From assembly GCF_014650995.1 (NCBI RefSeq), contig NZ_BMWA01000017.1, positions 1-64,000 on the forward strand: 64,000 nucleotides of DNA, written 5' to 3'. The notes under the pieces are model-generated. The model ran no database searches. It saw only the letters and a list, made by a program, of their open reading frames with translations, and was not told where the DNA came from. Both the position numbers and the translations under genes were made by a program. Origin of the DNA: Streptomyces viridiviolaceus (GTDB lineage Bacteria; Actinomycetota; Actinomycetes; Streptomycetales; Streptomycetaceae). Every line of letters starts with the position of its first letter. Position 1 is the stretch's first letter. Positions 8,732 to 18,300 of this stretch are shown here, piece after piece.

Positions 8732-10450
8732 TCAGGAGGGCCGGGCCATGGCCTTGACGAAGGCGCGCTCGACGTCGGCCGCGGAGAGCACGCCGTAGAT
8801 CTCGCCGGTCTCCTCGACCACCAGGTACTCGGTCGCCGGGGTCGCGCGCAGGGCGTCCAGGAGTTCCTCCCCCGACAGCTCGGCCGAGACGCGCATGCCC
8901 TCGGTGAGGTCCTGGGCGAGGCCGCTGACCGGGACCCAGGGGCGGCGGTGCTCGGGGACGCCGACGATGGCCGCCTCGCGGACGAGGGAGACGGGGGTGC
9001 CCTCGCCGTCGACGACGACCAGGGCGCGGGCCCCGGAGGCGTTGGCGCGGCGCAGGGCCTCGGAGAGCGGGGTGTCGGCGGGGACGGGGACCGCGCGCCG
9101 GGTGAGGGTGCGGGCGCGCAGTTCCGGGAGGTGTTCGCGCAGGCGGGCCATGCGCAGGCTGTTCCCGGCGCCGGTCCAGATGATCGCGGCGAGGATGGCG
9201 GCGAGCAGGGCGTCCATGACGGTGTCCATGCCGATGCTGTCCTCGGCGGCGGAGCCGAGGGCTCCGGACTGGGTGAGCAGCGGCAGGCCGATCAGGACGG
9301 AGACGGCGAGGGCCCGGCCGACCCAGGCGGCGGCGATCGTGCCGCTCATCGGCTTGCCGGTGATTTTCCAGACGACGGCGCGCAGCATCCGGCCGCCGTC
9401 GAGGGGCAGGCCGGGCAGCAGGTTGAAGACGGCCACGATGAGGTTGGAGATCATCAGGCCGGCCAGCAGGACACCGGGGACGCTGCCGGGCTCGACGGGG
9501 AGCAGGGCGACGTAGAAGACGGCGGCGAGGACGAGGGAGAGCAGCGGGCCGACGAAGGCCAGGACGAACTCGCGGCCGGGGGTCTCGGCCTCCTTCTCGA
9601 TCTCGGAGACCCCGCCGAAGAACTGCAGCTGGATCCGGCGGACCGGGAGCTTGAAGCGGAGGGCGGCGACGGTGTGGGCCAGTTCGTGGACGAGGACGGA
9701 GGCGTAGAAGGCGACCGCAAAGAAGAGGGAGACGAGGTAGCGGGCGGCGCCGAGCTCGGGCAGCACGCGGTCGAGCTGTCCGCCGAACACCCAGGTGATC
9801 AGGGCGGCGACCAGGAACCAGCTGGGCGCGACGTACACCGGCACACCGAACGGCCGCCCCATCAGCAGGCCGCCACCGGGCTCCGGGGGGCGCTGCGGCG
9901 GGCGCCCGGGACCGCTCCCGGCGCGGGCACGGTCACCTGGGGGACCGTCGGTGCCGGGCGCGGGGTGGGCGGCGGGCCGGTCACCATCCAGGGCCGGTGA
10001 GGGACCTGCCGTGCCGTCGCCCCGGGACTCCGGCTGACGCGACGCACCACCGGAAACCGGCGACGGGTGAGCCGGCCGCCCGCCCTCGGGAGCCGGAGAC
10101 GGACCCGCCGTACCGTCGCCCCGGGACGCCGGCTGACGCGACGCACCACCGGAAACCGGCGACGGGTGAGCCGGCCGCCCGCCCTCGGGAGCCGGAGACG
10201 GACCCGCCGTACCGTCGCCCCGGGACTCCGGCTGTCGTGCCGGGCCATCGGCGGCCGGGCTTCCGGAAGCCGGGGAGGGGTGTGCGGGGCCGTCCTGCGC
10301 GTTCTCGTCCGCGGGCGGCTCCCCGGAGGTGCGGGAAGCCGTGGGTTCCGGGTGTGCGGAGCCGGCGGCCGGGGCCACAGGCCCTGCGTGGTGCTCGGCC
10401 GTCTCGTCGTTGCCGGACCGCGGCTGCCCGCTCCCGCCGCTCACGTCCAC
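8732..10450 (-). CDS. M50 site-2-type zinc metalloprotease with CBS domains and Pro-rich N-terminus
   Basis: This is a membrane protease of about 572 residues of the site-2 family that cleaves substrates within the membrane. The zinc motif is VHELAHTVAALRF near residue 253, and the second motif, LLPGLPLDGGRML, is near 345. Several transmembrane helices surround them. Two CBS domains fill the C-terminal third (about 445-570). The first 200 residues are low-complexity, rich in Pro, Gly and Ala, and contain a 33-residue repeat. The GTG at 10450 follows GAGGGGACACC; a GTG at 10444 is also possible. It is divergent from the RecB-like nuclease. Its substrate is unknown. Confidence 0.9.
   Translation of the reverse strand: MDVSGGSGQPRSGNDETAEHHAGPVAPAAGSAHPEPTASRTSGEPPADENAQDGPAHPSPASGSPAADGPARQPESRGDGTAGPSPAPEGGRPAHPSPVSGGASRQPASRGDGTAGPSPAPEGGRPAHPSPVSGGASRQPESRGDGTAGPSPALDGDRPAAHPAPGTDGPPGDRARAGSGPGRPPQRPPEPGGGLLMGRPFGVPVYVAPSWFLVAALITWVFGGQLDRVLPELGAARYLVSLFFAVAFYASVLVHELAHTVAALRFKLPVRRIQLQFFGGVSEIEKEAETPGREFVLAFVGPLLSLVLAAVFYVALLPVEPGSVPGVLLAGLMISNLIVAVFNLLPGLPLDGGRMLRAVVWKITGKPMSGTIAAAWVGRALAVSVLIGLPLLTQSGALGSAAEDSIGMDTVMDALLAAILAAIIWTGAGNSLRMARLREHLPELRARTLTRRAVPVPADTPLSEALRRANASGARALVVVDGEGTPVSLVREAAIVGVPEHRRPWVPVSGLAQDLTEGMRVSAELSGEELLDALRATPATEYLVVEETGEIYGVLSAADVERAFVKAMARPS
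10001..10236 (-). repeat. 99-bp tandem repeat inside the M50 protease gene
   Basis: The block beginning CGGCTGACGCGACGCACC recurs with a 99-bp period: it starts near 10031 and 10130, and a third, diverging copy starts near 10229. The two full copies are nearly identical. The period is a multiple of three and encodes a 33-residue unit containing SRGDGTAGPSPAPEGGRP. Confidence 0.9.
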
Positions 10451-10623
10451 GGTGTCCCCTCGTTCGAAGCGTCTCCCGCGCCTGCCGGGCGGAAGGGTCT
10501 CGACTCGATGGTATGCGGCCGTCGTGCGCCCTTCCGCCCCGGCACCCCTCTGCTTACCCTCCGTCACACCCGTCACGAGCGCGGCTGGGTCACTGTCAGT
10601 GGCGGGCCGTAAGGTCTGTGGGC

Positions 10624-11613
10624 ATGGAGACGAGCATCGAGGATGTCGCGCGGGACACGGGCGGCGGCGCGCCGCCGGCCGAGCCGCCGGTCGAGTCGCC
10701 GGCCGCGGCCGGACCGGCGACGGTGGCGGACCCGGCAGGTGCGGGGGACCCGGCAGGTGCGGGGGACCCGGCCGAGCCGCCCGTGCCCGTCGCCCAGGTG
10801 CCCGCCTCCCTCTCGCCCTCACGGGCCGGCGACTTCATGCAGTGCCCGCTGCTGTACCGGTTCCGTGTCATCGACCGGCTTCCGGAGAAGCCGAGCGAGG
10901 CGGCGACCAGGGGCACCCTGGTGCACGCGGTGCTCGAGCGCCTCTTCGACGCCCCCGCGGCCGAGCGCACGGCGCCTCGGGCGAAGGCGCTGATCCCGGG
11001 CCAGTGGGACCGGCTGAAGGAGACCCGCCCGGAGGTCGGGGAGCTGTTCGCGGACGACCCGGACGGCGAGCGGCTGGCGGGCTGGCTCGGCGACGCCGAG
11101 CGGCTCGTCGAGCGCTGGTTCACCCTGGAGGACCCGAGCCGGCTGGAGCCGGCCGAGCGGGAGCTGTTCGTCGAGGCCGAGCTGGAGTCCGGACTGCGGC
11201 TGCGCGGCATCATCGACCGGGTCGACGTGGCGCCCACGGGCGAGGTGCGGATCGTCGACTACAAGACGGGCAAGGCGCCCCGGCCGGAGTACGCCGAGGG
11301 TGCGCTGTTCCAGATGAAGTTCTACGCCCTGGTGGTGTGGCGGCTGAAGCAGGTCGTCCCGCGGCGGCTGCAGCTCGTCTATCTCGGCAGCGGTGACGTG
11401 CTGACGTACGACCCGGTCGTCGCCGATCTGGAGCGCGTCGAGCGCAAGCTGCTGGCTCTGTGGGACGCCATCCGGCTGGCGACCGAGACGGGTGACTGGC
11501 GGCCGCGCCCCACCAAGCTGTGCGGCTGGTGCGACCACCGGGCGCACTGCCCGGAGTTCGGCGGCACTCCCCCGCCCTATCCGCTGCCGGTGCGGCCTGC
11601 CGCCTCCGGCTGA
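10624..11613 (+). CDS. RecB-family PD-(D/E)XK nuclease with Fe-S cysteines
   Basis: This is a stand-alone nuclease of 329 residues. After an Ala/Pro-rich, poorly conserved N-terminus of about 55 residues, the domain begins PASLSPSRAGDFMQCPLLYR. The catalytic core has EAELESGLRLRGIIDRVD and VRIVDYKTGKAP, then the QMKFYALVVW helix. One Cys near the N-terminus and CGWCDHRAHC near the C-terminus match the split four-Cys Fe-S site of AddB and Cas4 nucleases. No CRISPR or helicase gene is adjacent, so a DNA-repair role is the likelier inference. The ATG at 10624 is preceded by a GTGGGC sequence rather than a strong ribosome site. Confidence 0.9.
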   Translation: METSIEDVARDTGGGAPPAEPPVESPAAAGPATVADPAGAGDPAGAGDPAEPPVPVAQVPASLSPSRAGDFMQCPLLYRFRVIDRLPEKPSEAATRGTLVHAVLERLFDAPAAERTAPRAKALIPGQWDRLKETRPEVGELFADDPDGERLAGWLGDAERLVERWFTLEDPSRLEPAERELFVEAELESGLRLRGIIDRVDVAPTGEVRIVDYKTGKAPRPEYAEGALFQMKFYALVVWRLKQVVPRRLQLVYLGSGDVLTYDPVVADLERVERKLLALWDAIRLATETGDWRPRPTKLCGWCDHRAHCPEFGGTPPPYPLPVRPAASG

Positions 11614-11683
11614 GGCGCCCCGGAGGCGGGCGGCGGCACCGGCGCAGGGCAGAATTGGGGCCGGTCTAGCGAAGGAGACTTAC

Positions 11684-12355
11684 GTGGCCATCCGCGTCCT
11701 ACTGGTCGACGACCAGCCGCTGCTGCGTACGGGCTTCCGGATGATTCTGGAGGCGGAGCAGGACATCGCGGTCGTCGGCGAGGCCGGGGACGGCCTCCAG
11801 GCCCTCGACCAGGTGCGGGCGCTGCAGCCCGATGTGGTGCTGATGGACATCCGCATGCCGCGGATGGACGGGGTGGAGGCGACCCGGCAGATCACCGGTC
11901 CCGAGCGGGACGGCCCGGCGAAGGTGCTGGTGCTGACCACGTTCGATCTCGACGAGTACGTGGTGGAGGCGCTCAAGGCGGGCGCCAGCGGCTTCCTGCT
12001 GAAGGACGCCCCGGCCAACGAACTGGTGCAGGCGATCCGGGTGGTGGCCGCGGGTGAGGCGATGCTCGCGCCGAGCATCACCAGGCGGCTGCTCGACAAG
12101 TACGCCACGCATCTGCCCTCCGGTGACGAGCCGGTGCCGGACACCCTGCACACCCTCACCGAACGTGAGGTGGAGGTGCTGAAGCTGGTGGCGCGCGGTC
12201 TGTCCAACGCGGAGATCGCGGCCGACCTGTTCGTCAGCGAGACCACCGTGAAGACGCATGTGGGTCATGTGCTGACCAAACTGGGACTGCGCGACCGGGT
12301 GCAGGCCGCGGTGTACGCGTACGAGAGCGGGCTGGTGCGTCCCGGCGCGCAGTAG
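11684..12355 (+). CDS. NarL/FixJ-type response regulator, LuxR HTH
   Basis: The 223-residue two-component regulator has a receiver domain with VDDQ near the start, phospho-acceptor Asp in VVLMDIRMPRMDG, and conserved Lys in GFLLKDAPA. The C-terminal LuxR HTH reads LTEREVEVLKLVARGLSNAEIA. The GTG at 11684 follows GAAGGAGACTTAC. No histidine kinase is adjacent, so it is an orphan in this window. It converges on the substrate-binding protein gene across a strong shared terminator. Confidence 0.94.
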   Translation: MAIRVLLVDDQPLLRTGFRMILEAEQDIAVVGEAGDGLQALDQVRALQPDVVLMDIRMPRMDGVEATRQITGPERDGPAKVLVLTTFDLDEYVVEALKAGASGFLLKDAPANELVQAIRVVAAGEAMLAPSITRRLLDKYATHLPSGDEPVPDTLHTLTEREVEVLKLVARGLSNAEIAADLFVSETTVKTHVGHVLTKLGLRDRVQAAVYAYESGLVRPGAQ

Positions 12356-12376
12356 CGGTCGTCGCATCTCGGCGCG

Positions 12377-12416
12377 AAAGGGCGCCCTCTCCTTCGTGAA
12401 GGAGAGGGCGCCCTTT
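12377..12416. terminator. 19-bp perfect bidirectional terminator
   Basis: Arms 12377-12395 and 12398-12416 are perfectly complementary. The left arm begins AAAGGGCGCCCTC and the right ends in CCCTTT, giving A- and T-tracts on both strands. It lies between the convergent response regulator and substrate-binding protein genes and should stop both transcripts. Confidence 0.9.
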
Positions 12417-12436
12417 CGTTCGGCGCTGTCGGGGCG

Positions 12437-14041
12437 TCAGTCGCTCACGCCACGGCTCAGCTCCCACACCTGCAGCGTGGAGGAGGAGTTGAGGGCGTAG
12501 GCGGTGCCCGTGATGTCGTCGCGGGCGGCGACGTACTGCTTGCCCTGCCACAGCGGCAGCAGTGGCACGTCGGACGCGATGACGTCCTGGATCCTGGTCA
12601 GGCTGTCGGCGGCGGACAGCCGGTCTGCCTCGCGCCGGGACTCCGGGATCAGGGTGTTGATGACCTCGCTGTTGGCGTACGGCGAGTTGAGGGTGTTGTC
12701 CTTGTCGAGGAACGGCGCCAGGAAGCTGTCGGCGTCCGGGAAGTCGGGGAACCATCCCATGCCGAAGACGTCGTACTCGCCCTTCAGTTCCGCGGGGCGG
12801 AACTTGTCCCAGGGCTTGCCGTCGATGTCGACGTCGAAGAGACCGCTGTCGTTGAGCTGCTTCTGCAGCTGCTCGAACTCCGTCTTGGTGGCGGCACCGT
12901 AGTGGTCGGTGGTGTAGTGCAGCGTCAGCTTCACCGGGGTGGAGACCCCCGCGTCCTCCAGCAGCGACTTGGCCTTGCTCACGCTCGGGTCGCCGTACTT
13001 GTTGAAGAACGAGTTGGAGTGGCCGGTGATGCTGGCCGGGACCATCGAGTACAGCGGCTCCGCCTGGGAGCCGTAGACCTCGGACACCAGCTCGCTGCGG
13101 TTGATGAGCTGGGCCATCGCCTGGCGGACGGCCTTGTTCTTCACGGTCGGCGCGTCGGTGTTGAAGCCGAGGTAACGGATCTCGAGGCCGGCCACCTCGA
13201 CCAGCTCGACGTCGCCGTCCGTGGCGTTGGTGAGGTTCTTGATCTGCTCCGGCGTCATGGCACGGGTCATCAGGTCGATGTCGCCCTTTTCGAGCGCCTT
13301 GCCCATGGCCTCGGCATCGTCGAAGAAGACCATCTCGACCTTGTCGTTGTTCACCTTCAGACTCCCCTTGTAGTTGGGGTTCTTGGTGAACACGGCCTTG
13401 GTGAGCTCGTTGTCCTTGACCTCGGCCTTCATGGTGTACGGGCCGGAGCCGTCCAGTTCGAAGCCTTCGCGCAGTTTGTCCTTGGGGTACTGGTCCGGGT
13501 TGACGATGCCCGCGACCGGCGTGGACAGCTTGAACGGGAAGGTGGCGTCAGCCGTCTTGAGGTGGAAGATGACCTCGCGGTCGCCCTGCGTCTCGATGGT
13601 GTCCACGGTCGACAGCAGCGCGAACACACCGTTCTCGTCCTTGATGGACAGCGCGCGCTCGATGGAGTACTTCACGTCCTCCGCGGTGATCGGGTCGCCG
13701 TTGGCGAACGTCAGACCGTCCCGCAGGGTGCACGCGTACCGCTCGTTGCCGGTGTCGGTGAACCCGCACTTCTCGGCGGCCTCGGGCACGGGTTCGCCGT
13801 CACCGCGAGGCTGCACCATGAGGGTCTGCGTGGTCTGACGCAGCACGTTCCACAGGCCCACGTCGTAGGCATATGCCGGGTCGAGAGGCGCGGGCGCGTC
13901 CTCCGAGACGCTGAACCGGTCCGTGGTGCCGACGACGATCGCGTCCGATCCGCCGCTGCCACCGTCGGACCCGCCACAGGCGGCGAGCACCGGCGCGAGC
14001 AGGCCGACGACGGCCGGCAGCACCAAAGTCTTGCGGTTCAT
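12437..14041 (-). CDS. ABC transporter substrate-binding lipoprotein, peptide type (SBP_bac_5)
   Basis: The 534-residue extracellular binding protein resembles the oligopeptide and dipeptide (OppA/DppA) family. The signal peptide MNRKTLVLPAVVGLLAPVLA ends in lipobox LAAC, followed by a Gly/Ser linker. Family features include YACTLRDGLTFANGDPITAEDVKYS and a large C-terminal lobe. The ATG at 14041 follows TGGAGAAAC. No permease or ATPase gene lies nearby, so it is an orphan binding protein and its transporter must be encoded elsewhere. The ligand cannot be told from sequence. Confidence 0.9.
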   Translation of the reverse strand: MNRKTLVLPAVVGLLAPVLAACGGSDGGSGGSDAIVVGTTDRFSVSEDAPAPLDPAYAYDVGLWNVLRQTTQTLMVQPRGDGEPVPEAAEKCGFTDTGNERYACTLRDGLTFANGDPITAEDVKYSIERALSIKDENGVFALLSTVDTIETQGDREVIFHLKTADATFPFKLSTPVAGIVNPDQYPKDKLREGFELDGSGPYTMKAEVKDNELTKAVFTKNPNYKGSLKVNNDKVEMVFFDDAEAMGKALEKGDIDLMTRAMTPEQIKNLTNATDGDVELVEVAGLEIRYLGFNTDAPTVKNKAVRQAMAQLINRSELVSEVYGSQAEPLYSMVPASITGHSNSFFNKYGDPSVSKAKSLLEDAGVSTPVKLTLHYTTDHYGAATKTEFEQLQKQLNDSGLFDVDIDGKPWDKFRPAELKGEYDVFGMGWFPDFPDADSFLAPFLDKDNTLNSPYANSEVINTLIPESRREADRLSAADSLTRIQDVIASDVPLLPLWQGKQYVAARDDITGTAYALNSSSTLQVWELSRGVSD

Positions 14042-14484
14042 GCTCGAGTTTCTCCAGAGCTGTCGGTCCGTGTATCCGGCATGCAGGGGTGTCGCGGCGG
14101 AACACGGGGGTAAGGGCTGAGGTTCTCGCGACGAGATTAGTCCGCGCACGCACGGGGGTTCGCAGCCACCGGAGTTGAGTTCTCATCACGCAGCGAAACC
14201 GGGCGTGGACACACCGAAAACCCGACAGCGGAAGGATTAGTGCAGCGTTCCACCAATCGGGACACATGGGCGCGCCGACAACGTTCGCAGTGAGGGGCGC
14301 AGCACACCTGCGCCTCACTGTCGACCCCGTGCGACGTGGTGAACGTCACATGTTGATGGTGTCCTCGTGACTGCCGCTATTCAGCCATCCGAAGCGCCGG
14401 GAATTACTCCGCGGGCGTTCTCGCCTTGTGGCGCACCACTTCCCGGAATTCCCGCGCTATCGGGGCTGCACGCTGGGTGAACGC
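14042..14484. other. 443-bp gene-free region upstream of the substrate-binding protein
   Basis: No gene is convincing here. A 70-residue minus-strand frame (14137-14349) has no ribosome site and ordinary shadow composition. The region holds an imperfect hairpin at 14288-14320 whose arms are CAGTGAGGGGCGCA and TGCGCCTCACTG. Its base composition is more AT-rich than that of its neighbours around 14210-14240 and 14330-14420, as expected for promoters. Confidence 0.5.
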
Positions 14485-15186
14485 CTAGCGCATTTGCGTC
14501 ATCAGGCCGCGCAGAAATGTCAGGTCGACCTCTTCCAGGGAGGACACGACGGTGCGCCGGGCGGCGGGAGTGATGGGGGCGACGGAGGGCACCGCCACGA
14601 CGTGGCAGCCCGCGGCCTCGGCGGAGGCGACTCCGGTCGCGGTGTCCTCGATGACGGCGCACCTGGCCGGATCCACACCGAGTCCGGCGGCGGCGGCCAG
14701 GTAGGGCTCGGGGTGGGGCTTGGTGCGCGGTACCTCGTCACCGGCCACGGACAGGGAGAAGTGCTGGGGGCCCAAGGAGCTGAGCACGAGGTCGATGATG
14801 CGCCGGTGCGAGGCGGAGACCAGGGCCGTGGGGATCTCGTGCGCGGTGAGTTCCGCCAGCAGACGGCCGGCTCCCGGCATCAGCGGCAGGGCGCGGCCGA
14901 TACGGCGCTCGAACCCGTCGTTGAGCAGCACGGTGAGCTCGGCCAGCGCGATGTCGGCGCCGGTGGCCTCGATCAGGAAGCGACCGCTGCGGCTCATCGG
15001 CCCGCCGACGACGACCTGCCGCCAGGACTCGTCGAGGGTGTGGCCGAGGCCGGCGAAGACCTCGACCTCGACGTCCCACCAGAAGCCCTCGGTGTCCACC
15101 AGGGTGCCGTCCATGTCCAGGAGCACGGCCTGCAGGGCGGAGCCCTCGGCCGTACGGGTTCCGAGCGCGGGGACCGTACTGGTCAT
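14485..15186 (-). CDS. HAD-superfamily phosphatase, beta-phosphoglucomutase-like
   Basis: The 233-residue hydrolase has all HAD motifs: motif I LLDMDGTLVDTEG near residues 22-34, motif II ALVSASH, motif III Lys in PRTKPHPEPY, and motif IV VIEDTATGVASAEAAG. The cap domain between motifs I and II is of the helical (C1) type used by beta-phosphoglucomutase, phosphoglycolate phosphatase and similar sugar-phosphate phosphatases. The substrate is not predictable. The ATG at 15186 is preceded by AAGGAGGTACGTGG. It follows metH on the same strand, but two hairpins separate them. Confidence 0.92.
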   Translation of the reverse strand: MTSTVPALGTRTAEGSALQAVLLDMDGTLVDTEGFWWDVEVEVFAGLGHTLDESWRQVVVGGPMSRSGRFLIEATGADIALAELTVLLNDGFERRIGRALPLMPGAGRLLAELTAHEIPTALVSASHRRIIDLVLSSLGPQHFSLSVAGDEVPRTKPHPEPYLAAAAGLGVDPARCAVIEDTATGVASAEAAGCHVVAVPSVAPITPAARRTVVSSLEEVDLTFLRGLMTQMR

Positions 15187-15212
15187 CCACGTACCTCCTT
15201 GAAGGGACGATC

Positions 15213-15241
15213 AGGCCGGTTCCCACGAGGGGAACCGGCCT
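15213..15241. terminator. 12-bp hairpin between metH and the HAD gene
   Basis: Arms AGGCCGGTTCCC (15213-15224) and GGGAACCGGCCT (15230-15241) are perfect, with loop ACGAG. It sits 27 bp upstream of the HAD start on the minus strand, so it may shape that gene's leader or be a second terminator of metH. Confidence 0.6.
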
Positions 15242-15286
15242 GCGGTGGATCGACCAGTGTACGACGTGCGGGGCCGAAGCGCCTGA

Positions 15287-15320
15287 TTCGACCGGTGTGC
15301 CCCGGGGCACACCGGTCGAA
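15287..15320. terminator. 34-bp perfect palindrome downstream of metH
   Basis: The sequence is a fully self-complementary 17+17 palindrome centred between 15303 and 15304. The left arm starts TTCGACCGGTGTG. It begins 28 bp past the metH stop and is probably the metH terminator. The absence of any spacer at the centre is unusual. Confidence 0.7.
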
Positions 15321-15347
15321 CCGGTGGGATGCGGGCCGACGGGTGGG

Positions 15348-18300
15348 TCAGCGCGCGTTGAAGTACTTCGCCTCCGGGTGGTGGATCACGATGGCGTCCG
15401 TGGACTGCTCGGGGTGCAGCTGGAACTCCTCGGACAGGTGGACCCCGATGCGCTCGGGCCGGAGCAGGTCGGCGATCTTGGCGCGGTCCTCCAGGTCGGG
15501 GCAGGCGCCGTAACCGAGGGAGAAGCGGGCGCCCCGGTACTTCAGGGCGAACATGTCCTCCATCGCGGCCGGGTCCTCCCCGGCGAAGCCCAGTTCGGAG
15601 CGCACGCGCGCGTGCCAGTACTCGGCGAGGGCCTCGGCCAGCTGCACGGACAGGCCATGCAGTTCGAGGTAGTCGCGGTAGGCGTTGGCCTCGAACATCC
15701 TGGCGGTTTCCTCGCCGATGCGGGAGCCGACGGTGACGACCTGGAGGCCGACGACGTCCCGCTCGCCGGACTCCTCCGGGCGGAAGAAGTCCGCCAGGCA
15801 CAGGCGCCGGCCGCGCCGCTGGCGCGGGAAGGTGAAGCGGGTGCGCTCGTTGCCCTGTTCGTCCAGGAGGATCAGGTCGTCGTCCTTGGAGACGCACGGG
15901 AAGTAGCCGTAGACGACGGCCGCCTCCAGCAGGTTCTCCGTCTGGAGCCGGTCCAGCAGGCCGCGCAGCCGCGGCCGGCCCTCGGTCTCGACCAGTTCCT
16001 CGTAGGTGGGTCCTTCGCCGGTGCGGGCCTGCTTCAGGCCCCACTGGCCCTTGAACAGGGCGCCCTCGTCGAGCCAGGACGCGTACTCCTTGAGCTGGAT
16101 GCCCTTGACGACGCGGGTGCCCCAGAAGGGGGGCTCCGGGACCGGGTTGTCGGTGGCGACGTCGGAGCGGACGTGCCCCTCCTCCGGCCGTTCCTCGATC
16201 TCCACGGTGGCCGCCCGCACCCGGCGCTGCCGCAGCTCGGGCAGCTGGACGCCGGGCACGCCCCGCTTGATGCCGATCAGGGCGTCCATCAGGCGCAGAC
16301 CCTCGAAGGCGTCCCGGGCGTAGCGGACCTCGCCCTCGTAGATCTCGTGCAGGTCCTGCTCGACGTAGGCGCGGGTGAGCGCGGCGCCGCCGAGGATGAC
16401 GGGGTAGTTCGCCGCCAGGCCGCGCTGGTTGAGCTCCTCCAGGTTCTCCTTCATGATCACCGTGGACTTCACCAGGAGCCCGGACATGCCGATGACGTCG
16501 GCCCGGTGCTCCTCGGCGGCCTCCAGGATCGCGGAGACGGGCTGCTTGATGCCGAGGTTGACGACGTTGTAGCCGTTGTTGGACAGGATGATGTCGACGA
16601 GGTTCTTGCCGATGTCGTGCACGTCGCCGCGGACGGTGGCCAGCACGATCGTGCCCTTTCCGGCCTCGTCCGTCTTCTCCATGTGCGGCTCCAGGTAGGC
16701 CACGGCCGCCTTCATGACCTCGGCGGACTGGAGCACGAACGGCAGCTGCATCTGGCCCGAGCCGAACAGCTCGCCGACCACCTTCATGCCGTCCAGGAGG
16801 GTCTCGTTGACGATCTCCAGGGCGGGGCGCTGCGTGAGGGCCTCGTCCAGGTCGGCTTCCAGGCCGTTGCGCTCGCCGTCGATGATGCGGCGCTTGAGGC
16901 GCTCGTCCAGCGGGAGCGCCGCCAGTTCCTCGGCCTTGGACGCCCGCAGCGACTTGGCGGTGGCGCCCTCGAACAGCGCCATCAGCTTCTGGAGGGGGTC
17001 GTAGCCCTCGCGGCGGCGGTCGTGGATGAGGTCGAGGGCGGTCTGCACCTGCTCCTCGTCGAAGCGGGCGATCGGCAGGATCTTCGAGGCGTGCACGATC
17101 GCCGAGTCCAGGCCGGCCTTGACGCACTCGTCCAGGAAGACGGAGTTGAGCAGGATCCGGGCGGCCGGGTTGAGGCCGAAGGAGATGTTCGACAGACCCA
17201 GCGTGGTCTGGACCTTCGGGTGCCGCTTCTTCAGCTCGCGGATGCCCTCGATGGTGGCGATGCCGTCCTTGCGGGACTCCTCCTGCCCGGTGCAGATGGT
17301 GAAGGTCAGGCAGTCGATGAGGATGTCCTCCTCGTGGATGCCCCAGTTGCCGGTGAGGTCGTCGATCAGCCGCTCGGCGATCTCCACCTTCTTCTCGGCG
17401 GTGCGGGCCTGCCCCTCCTCGTCGATGGTCAGGGCGATCAGCGCGGCGCCGTGCTCCCGCGCCAGCTTCGTGACCTTCGCGAACCTCGACTCGGGGCCGT
17501 CGCCGTCCTCGTAGTTCACCGAGTTGATGACCGCCCGGCCGCCGAGCTTCTCCAGCCCGGCCCGGATGACGTCGACCTCGGTGGAGTCCAGCACGATCGG
17601 CAGGGTGGAGGCGGTGGCGAAGCGGCCGGCCAGCTCCTCCATGTCGGCGACGCCGTCGCGGCCGACGTAGTCGACGCACAGGTCGAGCATGTGCGCGCCC
17701 TCGCGGATCTGGTCCCGGGCCATCTCCACGCAGTCGTCCCAGCGGCCGGCCAGCATGGCCTCGCGGAACTTCTTGGACCCGTTGGCGTTGGTGCGCTCGC
17801 CGATCGCGAGGTACGAGGTGTCCTGGCGGAACGGCACGGTCTGGTACAGCGAGGCGGCGCCCGGCTCCGGCCGCGGGTCCCGCTCGGTCGGGGTGGTGTC
17901 CCGGACCCGCTCCACGACCTGGCGCAGGTGCTCGGGGGTGGTGCCGCAGCAGCCGCCCACCAGGGACAGGCCGTACTCGCGGACGAAGGTCTCCTGCGCG
18001 TCCGCCAGCTCCGGCGCCGTCAGCGGGTAGTGGGCGCCGTCCTTGCCGAGGACGGGCAGGCCGGCGTTGGGCATGCAGGACAGCGGGACGCGGGAGTGGC
18101 GGGCCAGGTAGCGCAGGTGCTCGCTCATCTCGGCCGGGCCTGTGGCGCAGTTCAGGCCGATCATGTCGATGCCGAGCGGCTCCAGGGCGGTCAGCGCCGC
18201 GCCGATCTCCGAGCCGAGCAGCATGGTGCCGGTCGTCTCGACCGTCACCGACACGATCACCGGCAGGTCGAGGCCCAGGGCCTCCAGGCCGCGCCGGGCG

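Noticed and set aside
14137..14349. Cys-containing 70-residue frame upstream of the substrate-binding protein
   Set aside because: There is no ribosome site and no recognisable domain, and the region looks like promoter DNA.
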